In this document: positions 1 to 11,373 of the stretch, in pieces
Position numbering within the stretch: position 1 is the stretch's first letter
Layout of the letters: each line of letters opens with the position of its first letter
Source: Calvatia gigantea
Taxonomy: Eukaryota; Basidiomycota; Agaricomycetes; Agaricales; Lycoperdaceae
Direction: 5' to 3'
Assembly: GCA_025093985.1 (NCBI GenBank)
Contig: JACAAK010000006.1
Coordinates: 2,418,001 to 2,482,000, forward strand
DNA: 64,000 nt
Made by a program: the position numbers and the translations under genes
The notes under the pieces: model-generated
The model's input: the letters and a program-made list of their open reading frames with translations, nothing else
What the model was told of the DNA's origin: nothing
Databases searched by the model: none

Positions 1-751
1 TGAGATCACGGACATAGTCACCATCAACGTTAAGGCGACTCTGTAGGTTATCTATGCTCTTCTTTCAGACATGGTCCAGTTGAAGGTGCATGGCCCCTGG
101 AGTCTAAGACACAAGAGAAGGACTGTCACTTACTTTTACAAGAAAATGGGACTTGATCCTGAAATCGGGGTTATTCATCGGCGTGGTTCCTTCGGCAATG
201 TTGGCGACTTATTCGGTACAAAGGCCTTCACCACCTTTACACGAGTGCGCTCGTGACTTGGAGGGGAAGTCCACAAAGATGGCAACACCTATACACCTAC
301 TTTGTCGTAACTTCGCCATGCTCTAACGCTGTCCACCATTCATTAACGATGTACCCCGACAGGTTTTGAAACTCCCAGAGATTCGTAAAGCATCGGCGCT
401 GGTCCCTACGCAGAAAGCATACGTTGGATCTATATTGCCTCAGGTTGGCTTACCTTGTGAAGTAGCACCCAGTGAGATGCCAGGGATGACAACGTCATAC
501 TGGTCGCACGCGCTCCTGTACTGGGTGATCACGTTGATTAGCATTCCAAGGGCTATTTGTATGGTGCACACACAACCCGCACAAGGATATCCGACGTCGT
601 GTACTGCGCCAAGCGGAGCAGGAGTCAAAAGGGCAATGAGTCGAGGAGAAGATATATATGTATTTGTAGCTATTTTTAGAAGAAATGCGACTACAGTTGC
701 TGTGTCCCATCCACGTCAAGCGTCAATGTTCCTCTCGTCCCAACCAACGCA
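1..751. other. No recognisable gene
   Basis: I see only short chance reading frames here, none with a recognisable motif or good splice signals. The distal part may hold the 5' exon and promoter of the Spa2-repeat gene that follows, because that gene has no in-frame ATG in its first visible exon. Confidence 0.4.
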
Positions 752-755
752 ATGA

Positions 756-1681
756 AGCCCCAGGCCCCCCCGCACACCATCCCCATTGCTCACAACATTC
801 TCCAGTGTCTCAACTTACCGCCGCAATGGCTTCTACGGACAGCGCACCGGCGCAGCTCCCCCCACCATCCTTGTAGATTATCGCACAGTCCATCAGGTCC
901 ACTTTGACGAGCTCAATCGTTATCTCGCTGGGTACTTCGCAAAAGGTCAAGAGTTTCTTTTCCTGTTAATCTTGTGGTTTCTTTGATATTCACTCCTAGC
1001 TCTCCCCAACAGCTCCTCCAAACTCCCGCACCACTGCACGCCAGAAGCTCGCCCGCCTCACCATTCAACAGTTCCACGAGCTCTCCACTGATGTCTACGA
1101 TGAACTAGTTCGCAGGCAGAAAAACTCTGAAGGTCAGTGTCCGTCTCTTGAGGCCTGCACAACATAGTCTAGCTGATATATACCACCTCAGTCCCCTTTT
1201 TGTCCGTCAAGGAAGAATTTCACCCAAAGCGCAATCAAGCCCGCCAAAAACTCGCGATATTACTCACTACCCGCTTCAAAGATCTTTCCGGCGATGTCCA
1301 CTTTGACTTAGCCCGTCGGTATCCAGAATTCAAACAGGGTGTGCGTATTATAGCAGCCGTCTTTTCTTTACCATCTGTGTTACTAACCCGCTATGCGGTC
1401 CCTTGCTAGCCTTTTGGTGGCAGAGCCTTTGATGGATTTGACTACAGTGGTTACCCCGCACCTGGATTCCCCTCATCGACGTCTTCTCCTGGCTTGGGAG
1501 GACTAGCGACGAGATTAAGGAAGGCGGAGGACGACGGGGATGACGGGAATGCTTCTGGTCATGTAGGGACGAAGAGTGGAGGTGAATATTATTATGATTG
1601 GTCATCGTGGAGTTCAGATCCTGAGTTTGGAATTGGGGCCGGTTGGGAGGGGAAGTATTTTGGACGATTCGAAATGGCCTA
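756..1681 (+). CDS. Spa2-homology-domain mini-protein (5' end unresolved)
   Basis: Four exons can be read (about 756-945, 1013-1132, 1192-1340, 1410-1681). Exons 2 and 3 each carry a Spa2 homology (GIT/SHD) repeat: ARQKLARLTIQQFHELSTDV and, more diverged, ARQKLAILLTTRFKDLSGDV. Before the first repeat is the usual lead-in with FDELNRYLAGYF. Full Spa2 proteins are polarity scaffolds at the hyphal tip and are far longer, with coiled coils and a C-terminal domain. This one stops soon after the repeats with an acidic, glycine- and tyrosine-rich tail. No ATG lies in frame in the first visible exon, so a further upstream exon is needed or the gene is broken. It is either a truncated Spa2 paralogue or a stand-alone SHD protein. 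The domain call is firm; gene integrity is not. Confidence 0.65.
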
Positions 1682-1682
1682 G

Positions 1683-4138
1683 GAGGCCGTATGAGTATAA
1701 CCTCTCGACTTTGCAGAGCCAAATTACGAAAGAACTCGGGGAGATGCATGATGTGGATAACAATCAGTCTAGTACACGGTCTCCCTTGAGCCAGTTTAAC
1801 CACCCATCTAAGGGTTTCCCAGAGGTCCAGAGACTCGATCACACTTTCGTTTCGGTTTCGGCTCAAAATTCCGAAGAAGATATTGCCCAGCTTCTACATA
1901 CGCGAGTTCTCTCGTCAAAAGACAGCTTATAAAAGGCTTCTTGAAGCCAAAGACGCCAAAAGCACAAAGGATCCTTGATCTCCTTCAAAATGTATGGGCA
2001 TTTTGTATTAACCTGATTAAAACATCGGCTAACCTTTATTACAGCTGCTAAACTCCCCCCGTGTCGTTGAAGAAAAAGCCAGAGGGTCGATTCTGATGGC
2101 TCTCTTACGACTATCTGCGTCATCAGGGCTCTATCCTCAGCGGCTGAGACTTCATAACATCGAAAGGGAATCCTCACCTGTAACCGCCGGTCAATTTGGA
2201 GAGATATGGAAGGGTGAATACCAGGGTCGCCCAGTTTGCCTGAAGATTTTCAAGTTATATCAGCGATCAGAAATTGAACATTTGTTAAAGGTGCATCGAT
2301 AATTTTATTACGACGGAACGCATCAATAACCTGAGATAATGTAGCGCTTTTCGCGTGAAGCCATCGTATGGAACCAATTCGCTAATCCTAATCTCTTGCC
2401 GTTTTACGGGATTTATCATTTGGATGACACTCATGGACGAGTTGGACTCGTATCCCCGTGGATGGGAAACGGTAATCTCCCAGAATATTTGAAAGCACAT
2501 CCCGAATCGCAGCGACTACCATTCGTTGGTACTTTTAGTTGCGTGTTGAAGAGGGAGATTACGGCTAGGTGCACGAGCACGTCGGCGTCCGTCCGACGTT
2601 GTTCTTGACCAAAGGGATTGGGTTGGAAAGAGCGGGTAGGCGTGGAGATCACGAAAATGATCAGACAACGGAACGATGAATAATTCTGTTCCGAAGGCTC
2701 GGAACGATACGATAAGGGTCCGGAAAGGTGTCGAGAGCGATTACTGAACGTTCGGAAGGCGGCGTTTACGATTTCGTTGCGATTCGGTGTCGAGATGAGA
2801 GAGAGAGGAGAGAAAGAGAGATAGATTAGAGAAATAGGCTAGAGACAGAGACTTCGAGTCAAAACTTGGCTAATTCGTAGCTACCTGACTACAGCAAAGT
2901 ATACAGGTTTTTATAGAGGAGAATGGTGGGCTGTGCGCCCGAATTACAAAGAGTAGAATGTAAATTTTAGAGAGAGAACAAAGAAAAACATACTAGCGGG
3001 GATGAAGACGGGCCGGAAGCTCATTCTAAATTATGAGGAATGTAGAAAAAGTACAATAAGTGAATAGAAAAGCGGTCCGTAAGTTTTTTTTAGAGTCGGA
3101 AATGAGAAGTACGGACGGGCGAGGTGGAGTTCGGAGGTTGGAGCTTCCGTGGTCGGGACTTCCGAATTAGGAAATCGTGTATGATCCGGACTTCTGGATG
3201 GCTCGGAAATGGGATTTTCGGGGTCGGTGTCTTGGTCATCGTTCTCGGAAGTGAAAGACGTCGTCGGTGAAGTGGAGTAGTGGGAGGAGTACGCGTACAT
3301 GACACTTTTCAGTGTCAGGTGCCGTCCGATCTCCCCAGTGTACTTCGGGCTGCCGACTTATCACGTCTAATAGGTGCATGATACCTTAGCCGGGCTACAG
3401 TACCTGCATCGGCACCAAGTCGTGCACGGCGATTTAAAAGGGGTAAGGATTAAACTCGTCGTATTTACAAAAATGCGGCTTAACGAAGAGACGAGGTTAA
3501 CATCCTCGTCAGCGAGGACGGTTCTGCGTGCCTCGCGGATTTTGGACTGTCATCAGTCATGGACGCTGATGTCCTCAGATGGACTTCGTTAGCGACAATC
3601 ACCAAAGTTGGTGGCACAGTCCGTTGGATGGCGCCAGAGATGATTGAGGCTGCGGAAGATGGCCTCTTGCACCCGACCTTCACGAGTGACATCTATTCAT
3701 TGGCATCTGTAATGTTCGAGGTAGCTTCTTTTGACGTCTTCTGTTTCACCCATTGGCTGATACCCTAGCCCCTAGGCATTCACTGGCCAAATCCCGTACT
3801 ACGAATTTCCAAGAGACATTACAGTCATCTCGAAGGTGACCTTTGGAATTAAGCCGAGTAGACCCAAACCTGAGATGGCACCTGAACTTACCGACCACAT
3901 CTGGAGAATCATGACAGATTGCTGGAGTGGCACCCCGAGCGACCGCCCCACCATAGATCAAGTAATAGGCCGACTTTCCGACCACATACCCCACCCATCA
4001 CAGGCTCAGCCCGCCTGGGTAGAGCTTCGAAGTCCCATCTTTCAGACAGGTACATTAACAAAGTCGGACATGACATTTTTAATGGGCTTGGTGAGCTGTG
4101 TTTCCCTACCCTTTACCATTCCTAGGTATTCACCGTGA
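1683..4138 (+). pseudogene. TKL-like protein kinase pseudogene, split by a solo LTR
   Basis: Kinase landmarks appear in order: a leader (EEDIAQLLHTRVLSSKD); a glycine-loop/lysine region (GQFGEIWKGEYQ, then VCLKIFK); the N-lobe to hinge (LLPFYGIYHL, VSPWMGNGNLPEYL); the catalytic loop VVHGDLKG; LADFGLSSV; VGGTVRWMAPEMIE; SDIYSLASVMFE; and a C-lobe ending in DCWSGTPSDRPTIDQVI. HGD replaces HRD, as in many expanded Agaricomycete TKL-like kinases. Compared with the paralogue at 6.9-8.5 kb there are at least two single-base shifts in the leader (near 1922 and 1955). A 791-bp LTR also sits between the N-lobe and the catalytic loop. I therefore read it as non-functional. The paralogue supplies the uninterrupted order of sequence across the insertion. 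Confidence 0.8.
2547..3337 (-). mobile_element. Solo LTR, copy 1 (in kinase pseudogene)
   Basis: This 791-bp element begins TGAAGAGG and ends CTCCCCA on the plus strand, so it has TG...CA ends. It is flanked by the 4-bp direct repeat GTGT (2543-2546 and 3338-3341), which fits a target-site duplication. A near-identical copy with different flanks lies at 42847-43645. Read on the minus strand it has a TATA-like TATAAAAACC, then a pyrimidine-rich stretch (TCTCTCTTTCTCTCC), as in a fungal retrotransposon LTR; this sets the strand given. No gag or pol is present. The open frames inside it are carried by the repeat and need not be genes. A Ty3/gypsy-type origin is likely but not proven. Confidence 0.85.
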
Positions 4139-4653
4139 TGTCTCCTAGCTTGACCATGATTGATATGAACCATGTTGATAGCTCTGCATTACCCGAAGAC
4201 CATGGACTTGATGAGTGACTTTCGGGTCGCCACCTGTCAACAACCAATTTGATGATGAACGGAGTTGACAGGTGAAGCTTTCAGTAATCAAGTGACCGTA
4301 ACTCCCACAATCATAAAAAAATAAATGTAATTGCGTCCCACTTAGGAGGGAATACTGAAAATACAGTGTTCCAGGCATATGCCACGACCCATAACCCAAT
4401 CATTGGACCTCAAAGCCAGATAATGGAGGTCGCCCGCCTACGCCGGAGATTGAACCCCTCATGATCTTTTTACAAATATAAAGTGACAGTTTTCAGGCTG
4501 TGTTTTAAGATAGCAATCAGCAGAGTTCGCATCATGACAAAGGAGTAATGCTCTGCAGCAAAACTCGAGCATCCTGTGCTCCACCAGTTGAATTCTTCGC
4601 CTTCCACCAACGCACTCTCTCCTCCAGGCGGCTAGCACTATCTGCCGAGAATT
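4139..4653. other. Intergenic, no gene seen
   Basis: The stretch holds the 3' flank of the kinase pseudogene and the promoter region of the NACHT gene. No recognisable coding or RNA signal was seen. Confidence 0.4.
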
Positions 4654-6394
4654 ATGAAGGGATCAGCCCGTCGCCCAACAAGGATAATGGGAACTTTCTT
4701 CTCAAGGGTACGGCAGAAGCAACCAGGAGAAGCAGAACGATCTCCTGCAAGCAGTGAGTTCTCGCAACCCTTCCCACTTCTTATTTGAACTTACTCCTGG
4801 CCGTCAGTGCAATTTCCAGATAGTGCCGAACCTCCCAGTCCCTGGTCCAGAATAAGCAAATCTTTCCGTGAATCCACCACACACAGTTCCATCACAGATC
4901 GCGGGAGCGCTGTCACTTCAGGTATGACCCACGCCCTGTTCTGGTCAACCGGTGATTTCAATTTTGTGTAGCAATGGAACTGTTTGATGAACATATCATC
5001 CACGGTGCAGGAATATGATTCTGTCAATCGCAGCGCTCCGCCCCGCTGTTACATAGGTACACGGACTCAACTCCGCGGGACTATCGACAGGTGGTTCTTT
5101 GCCAAGAACAGGCAAAAGGCCCTTGCTTTGGTTGAACGGACCGGCCGGTGTTGGCAAGACGGCAATAATTCAGAGCCTTGCTGAATCTCTCGCCACCTCC
5201 AAAAATCTGGCAGCATCGTTATTCTTTTCAAGGTCCAATAATTGTCGGGACCCCAGCCGTGCCTTCGCTACCATCGGCTTTCAACTATCCTCTAGGATAT
5301 CTTCCTACCAGGCTTTCATCGTTGAACAAATTACTCTCGATCCGACGGTGTTGCAGAAAGAAATAGAAGAGCAGTTCCGGGTTTTTATCACGGAACCCTT
5401 TGGGAACAAAAAGATTGAAGAACAGGAGGGACCCTGGGTCATATTGCTGGACGGGTTAGATGAATGTGAAGGGTTGGATCAGCAAAGGAAAATCGTACAA
5501 CTCATTAGCTGTTTCACTCTCCGCTTCCCTCGTGCGCCCCTTGTCTGGGTTATTGCTAGCAGAAGGGAAGCTCAGCTTTCAGAGGTGTTTATGGATGACA
5601 TCGTCGCTCCGAGCTACTGGCCAGAATACGTACCAATTGACTCTTCCGAAGCCTGCGAGGACGTTGGCCGCTATTTGAGGGCGAGTTTCAACATCATGCG
5701 GGAGCGCTTTCCGAACATTCCCCCAGACTGGCCGAGTGAGACTCAGTTCCTCAAGCTCGCCAATGGCGCATCCGGCCTTTTATTATTTGCAAAGTCGGCG
5801 ATCACTTTCATTGGAGACGTTAAACGCGCCAGTCCAGTGTCAAGGTTAAATCTCGTCCTATATATTATCGATGGCCGGCCCGCCACAACGAGTTTTGGGC
5901 AGCCTTTCGCCCCCCTTGACGCAATGTACACCCAAATCCTTAGGTCTATCCCGCGCCCCCTATGGACCACTACGAAACAAATTCTTGGATTTTCTCTCTG
6001 TGCCCGGGGTGGCCACGATTTCCACCTCTCTTCTCGGAGCCTTTTTGCAGCGTCGCGCATCCTCAACCTTGACCCAAGTAACATTTATGATTCACTTCAC
6101 AATCTCCACTCTGTGCTCAAGATACCACCTTCAAAGCACGTCCATCAACGAGGGGTATCGTTCCTTCATGAATCGTTTGCTGACTACCTTGTGGACTCTC
6201 GCCGATCTCAAGAGTTTTGCATCTCTGTCCGTGAATCCCTCGATGACATCATTAACAGCCTTCGTGTGATCTATCTTGGAAAACCCTGGGACAGCAAGTC
6301 AAATCGATGTTCATACCAGCTATCAGCCAAGGAGGAGGAGGATTTTTACAGAGATCTCAAACGTGATGCTATGGCTGCGATGAATTACTGTTGA
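4654..6394 (+). pseudogene. NACHT-type STAND NTPase with frameshifts
   Basis: Exons can be read at 4654-4753 (MKGSARRPTRIMGTFFSRV...), 4820-4921 (Ser/Thr-rich) and from 4972. The third gives the pre-NACHT motif SAPPRCYIGTRTQLRG, then Walker A WLNGPAGVGKTAI (about 5132-5170) and Walker B WVILLDGLDECEG. A helical C-terminal part follows, with the typical VSFLHESFADYLVDSRRS. From about 5108 to 6394 the frame is open. Two single-base offsets interrupt it: near 5013 (HGA then EYDSVNRS is only in frame with one base fewer) and near 5117 (RQK then PLLWLNGPAG likewise). STAND NTPases of this class are NLR-like signal switches in fungi. The gene is either recently inactivated or affected by sequencing indels. 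After the stop, another one-base offset would extend the protein toward the kinase that follows. Confidence 0.75.
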
Positions 6395-8531
6395 GGCCGA
6401 GGCTAGCATCACGCAGGAGAATTACCAAACAATGTCTCAGCACGACTGGTTCAACGAACTAGAAAAATGTCAATCTGGTACGTGATCTGCCTTGATCTAG
6501 TTCCACCACTCAATTCGGGGTTTCTCAGAAGCACCGACCATTAATGTCGTTTCTGCCCTGGAAATAGAACCGGACGTCGTGGAGGTTGGCGTAAACGATG
6601 GAGACCAGGAAGATTCGCTAGAAGGAGGAACGGGAGGAAAAGCATGGAACAACATCATGACCGATGGATCCACCGTTATACCAGAACCATATCATGATGC
6701 GGAAGTCATAGGGGAAGACGAACTCCTTAACGCCACCCTAGCCCCGGGAGAGGACTTCCAAGATCTAAAGCACGACGTCGCGGTCGCTATGAGTTACCTT
6801 GCAATTGAGGATGGCATTACGCATGCGAATGACCAGTCGCTCTCTCAGCGAGTTCAATCCAATTATCTGGATGAGCACCAGCCTGGTATGTCATCTGCCT
6901 TAGTCTAGCTTTAAATGCTCAAGTGAGGGCACCCCAGAAACCCAAGTCCTGGATAACGCTTTAGCCTCGGTCCTAGCTCCAGCTTCAGAAGAAGATGTCG
7001 CCCACCTCCTACGAACGCGGATCCTCTCCTCCAAAGACCGTTACAAGACTCTCCTTGAAGCGAAGGGTTCCGAGGCACAAAGGATCCTTGATCTCCTTCA
7101 AAATGTAATGGATTAGTTCGCGTTAATTGAGTGGAACGTTAACTGACCTTCAGTGACAGCTCTTAAATTCGCCTCACGTGGTTTGCGACAGAACCAGGGG
7201 ATCGATTCTGACAGCTCTCTTACGATTAGCCGTGTCATCGGGGCTCTATCCTCAACAGCTGAAACTCAACAATATCGAAAAAGAATCATCACCTGTAACT
7301 GCTGGTCAATTCGGAGAAATATGGAGAGGTGAATACCAAGGTCGTCCGGTTTGCCTTAAGATTTTCAAGCTATATCAGCGGATCAGAAATTGAATCATTT
7401 ACTAAATGTGGGTCGGAAGATAGTCGCGGATCAAACACATTAACAACCTCAGATACTGTAGCACTTTTCAAGGGAAGCAATCGTATGGAGTCAACTCTCG
7501 CATCCTAATCTCTTGCCGTTTTACGGGATCTATCATTTAAATGATATCCATGGGCGAATGGGGACTTGTATCTCCTTGGATGGAAAATGGTAACCTAACG
7601 GAGTACCTGGGGTTACACCCTGATTCAAAGCGATTACCATTTGTTAGTAGCTTTTAAACGCGCGTACTTCGGGAGCTGCCAGCTTATAGCATTCCAATAG
7701 GTACACGATATTCCTGGCCGGGTTACGATACCTACATCGGAACCAAGTCGTGCACTGGAGATCTAAAGGGGGTAGGAGTTCCACTGGATCATTTAATCGT
7801 AAAAATGAACCCTAACCAAGGATATAAGGTTAATATTCTGATAAACGCGGATGGCTCTGCATGCCTTGCAGATTTTGGGCTGTCATCTGTGATGGACACC
7901 GATGTCCTCAGATGGACCTCGTTGGTGACAATTACGCAAGTTGGTGGCACAGTCCGTTGGATGCCGCCAGAAATGATTGAGGCTGCAGAGGATGGCCTGT
8001 TACGCCCAAGCTTCGCAAGCGATATTTATTCATTGGCGTCTGTCATGTTCGAGGTAGCTTCATCTGCATCTTCTATCTCCATCGGCGGCTGATGCCATAG
8101 GGCAGATATTCACTGGTCAAATTCCATACCACGAATTCCCTAAAAATATCACCGTTCTCTCGAAGGTGCTCTCCGGAATCAAACCTGGAAGGCCTGAGCT
8201 CGAGAAGGCACCAGAACTTGGCAGTCACATCTGGGAAGTCATGGAAGACTGCTGGAGTACTACCCCAAACGATCGGCCCACTTTAGATCAGGTGATAGAC
8301 CGGATTTCTGTCGACGAACTCCATCCCTCACAGGCTCAGCCCGCCAGCGTGGAACTTCGGAGTCTTACAACCGGTACACTGATGAAATCGGACGTTATGT
8401 TCTTGATGACCTTGGTGAGTCGTGCTTTCGGATACCTCCCATCATTTCTGGAATTCATGACAATGTCTCACAGCTTGATCTTGATTGAAGTGAACCGTAC
8501 CGATAACTTAGCTCTGTATCACTTCAGGTGA
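6395..8531 (+). pseudogene. TKL-like protein kinase pseudogene, copy 2
   Basis: This is a close paralogue of the kinase at 1.7-4.1 kb. An acidic segment (6560-6890) is joined by an intron to the leader SEEDVAHLLRTRILSSKD. The N-lobe follows (GQFGEIWRGEYQ, VCLKIFK), then ACLADFGLSSVMD, VGGTVRWMPPEMIE, SDIYSLASVMFE and a C-lobe with DCWSTTPNDRPTLDQVI. Frame is lost by single-base insertions near 7381 (CGGATC against CGATC in copy 1) and near 7560 (an extra G in the hinge), and by a two-base insertion at the catalytic loop (CACTGGAGAT where CACGGAGAT would give HGDLK). APE has become PPE. Its leader can be joined to the NACHT reading frame upstream by restoring one base, so the two may once have been a single NACHT-kinase gene. 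Confidence 0.75.
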
Positions 8532-8919
8532 ACGGAATGAATAAGCAAACTCTTCCCGCCGGCGTAATGCCACCGTTCTCAGCGGAATGTAACTCGGAGC
8601 AGATGAATGGACAGAGCCTGTCAGCGGATAGGTCGTGAAAGCGTACTTTTCGGAGGACCGCGGGTTTTAGGATAAATCAGCGCAGCCACGTAGGCGACAT
8701 TTACTGCTCATCATTACATGACAGGGTGGGAATGTCCCCGTCGCCAAGGTATTGAGACGTTTCGGTTAATCTTTTGAGATACTTCCTTCCACGGGTCACT
8801 TTGATGTATGTGGGGCTTCGATGTATTCATCGTATTCGTACGTGGAAGAAGTACATCATTCGTACAATCCAACAAGGTAACAAAGGGGGTAAAATGTAAA
8901 ACTAAGATGGGGATTGTCA
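8532..8919. other. Convergent 3' flank, no gene seen
   Basis: This lies between the kinase relic (plus) and the first POT transporter (minus). I see no coding or RNA feature. Confidence 0.4.
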
Positions 8920-11373
8920 TTACTGTTTCTTGTTCGGGTCTTCCATATGGCCTTCAACGAGGTTGTTCAGCCTATCTTCATCAGCGTCCAAACGATACAC
9001 GGATATCCAGACGAGAATGCCGGTGATAAAGGCAATGACACCCATAACGCTGTAATTCCATATGAGAAGGGGGTCAGCAGAGAGGGCTAAGGGAGGGGGC
9101 GGTCGTCAGTGTCAATGTTTCAGCGGGAACCGAAGGTTAATTGTTACGTACAGACAAAGGCTTCGCCAAGTGCGGAAGCGAGCGCGGAGGTGAATAGGAA
9201 CATCGCCATAACCAGGGACTTCATGTTCTTTGGTGCCTTAGTGAAAGCGTACTCCAGGCCAGTGATCGAAGCGAAGATTTCGCTAAACGCGATCAGGACA
9301 TAACTGCAATGATGAAGAGAACGTTAGACATCAAGAACCTCGGCAGGAATTCGAGAAAGAATACTGACGCGCCAGTCTGAATCCAGACGTTAAGGGGTGA
9401 TGTGTTGTCTCCGGTACAATCAGCGGCATGGTAACCACAAGGGCTAGTCTTGTAAATGTAGTGCTGAACGACAGCTGCCCAAACCATGGCAGCGGCACCA
9501 GTGAAGAAGCCGAGTGTGATCTTCTTAAGCGCGCTAAAGTTGATACCGGCACGGCGGAGAGCAGGATAGAACTAGGGTCGGAAGCTCAGTTCAGGTCTGT
9601 GTGAAGCGAAAAAAAGACGCAATAAATCACTCACGATCAGATCGCAGAGAGGAATAAAGATGATGAGGGCGAAGGGATCCAAGTTGGACAGGACGTCATT
9701 AGGGAGACCGTGAGTAGCCATGGTGGCAGCTTGAGAAGTCAGGTTGTTGTTCAATTGGTTATAGGTGAGCCCTGTGATTAAGTGGTGTCAGCTCAACTGA
9801 TAACAACGATGACTCGGGATCAACCCACAGTAAAGAGGGAACCAGCAGAATACACTGCAGGCTTTCAATCCACGCCTAACCTCATCAACCCAGTTATCGT
9901 CGAAAGTCATCCATGCGGGTTTGGGGCCTTTGTAGTTGCTGGGCTTCGCGTTCTCCCAGAAGTCGTCTGCGGTCAGGTTCTTGTAGCACCTACGTGGGTT
10001 CCAGCTCCAGCGTCCCTTGGCTGCGTGAGTCCATAGACGGATAGCAGTTGCAAGCACTGATCCCGTTGGTGGTGACCGAATATAGCGGTTGCGACCGATA
10101 AAGAGGACAATAGGGCAGAGCAGGAAAACAACAGTGGGAAGAGTATACGCGAGGTAGAAACCGACAAACTAGCGGAGGATATTAGAAGTAGAAGAATGCG
10201 ACGGCCGCAAAAATCTACCTTCTCAGAATAGGTCATAGTAATCTGACCAATAAGGGCACCAATGTTAATGAAGAGGTAGAAATACTGATTAAAGTGCAGG
10301 GTAAGAAACGTTTATTTTCACAGTAAAAACCAGTAAACCTACCATGTATACGCGTGAAATAGTCATGGAGGGATCGACAATCACCCGTTCGCCATGCTTG
10401 GTTGTGACGACAAACGGTTTCCTGCGCCGGTATTGTTCCGCGATTAAAGGAGAAATATTAGCCTTGAACAATCCCGTGCCTGGATAGGAGTTAGGCTGTA
10501 TTTCATAAATTGTAAGAAACTACTGACCAAAGCCCATGACAATGAGCGCGACTGCAAAAGCGCCAATTGCGCTCTTGTGTTCGATAACTCCAGGGACAGC
10601 AGCAACAATGAGGATGATGTGACCAATAAGAGCGATGAAAACTGCCCAACAAATGGTCTTGTACCGGCCCCAGTAGGTGTCCGCAATGTAGGCTCCCAAT
10701 AATGGCGTCACGTAGCACCTGATAAACGGTTATTAATATCTAAGGCAAATCCTTCCGCAGTGCGAATATGTACCAAAATTGATAGAAGGTCGTGAGACCA
10801 GTCGAGGCACGCTGTCCCATTCCAAGAGCACCGGCTTGGCCATGAAGCCCACCCGCTCCAGTGTGTGAACCTTCTGGGAGTGGTTGTTGGATATAATTCG
10901 TCTGTTTGAAGGATTCTCAGATGCTGAAGGGATAAAAAAAAATAGAATTTAAACTTACGAAAACGACACTTGATCCATAGAACTTGAAGAAGATCAGAAG
11001 AGGTTAAATTCAACAATTACCATTTCGGACTTACCGAGAAACGTTCCGCCAACTCAATGATCGCGATCACTGTCAGGAGTTGAGTAATCTCAGTCAAATA
11101 AGAGTAAGGTTACTCACAGTAGGCAGTCCAGGGGATAGAGTCCGCTACACGTCTCAGCGTCTTCTTCTCCTCCTCAGTTGGGAATTCCAATCCGTCATGA
11201 ACACTATCCAGTTCATGGTCGCCGTCAGATGACGAGCTAGTATCCAAACCACGCTTCTCATCCTCCGAATGGTGACGAATATCGGCTCGCGGTTCTGCTG
11301 TTGGCACCACTCGAGTTTGCTCAGTCTCACTTATTGCAGCGAGGGCATTATCATCGTGTTGGACTGCGGCCAT
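8920..11373 (-). CDS. POT/PTR2-family oligopeptide transporter 1
   Basis: This is a proton-coupled di/tripeptide transporter of the plasma membrane (POT/MFS family). The start MAAVQHDD is at 11373 and the stop, after LVEGHMEDPNKKQ, is at 8920. The protein is assembled from about a dozen short exons. Diagnostic motifs in order: FPTEEEKKTLRRVADSIPW (cytosolic N-terminus); IIELAERFS joined to FYGSSVVF (the ExxERFxYYG motif); YVTPLLGAYIADTYWGRYKT (PTR2 signature); IGHIILIVAAVPGV; INIGALIGQITM; GRNRYIRSPPTGSV; NQLNNNLTSQAATMATHG; and FSEIFASITGLEYAFTKAPK near the end. The FYGSSVVF exon is only 24 nt and is conserved in both paralogues. Reading frames look intact. It is divergent in orientation from the two tandem paralogues at 13.5-19.3 kb. 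Confidence 0.9.

Noticed and set aside
366..755. 129-codon frame as a gene
   Set aside because: No recognisable motif, no consensus start context and low-information composition; it ends where the Spa2-repeat gene begins.
3031..3305. Open frames within the LTR (about 70-130 codons, also at 43243-43644) as small genes
   Set aside because: They lie entirely inside the repeated element, are low-complexity (Pro/Ser/Thr) and vary in frame between copies.
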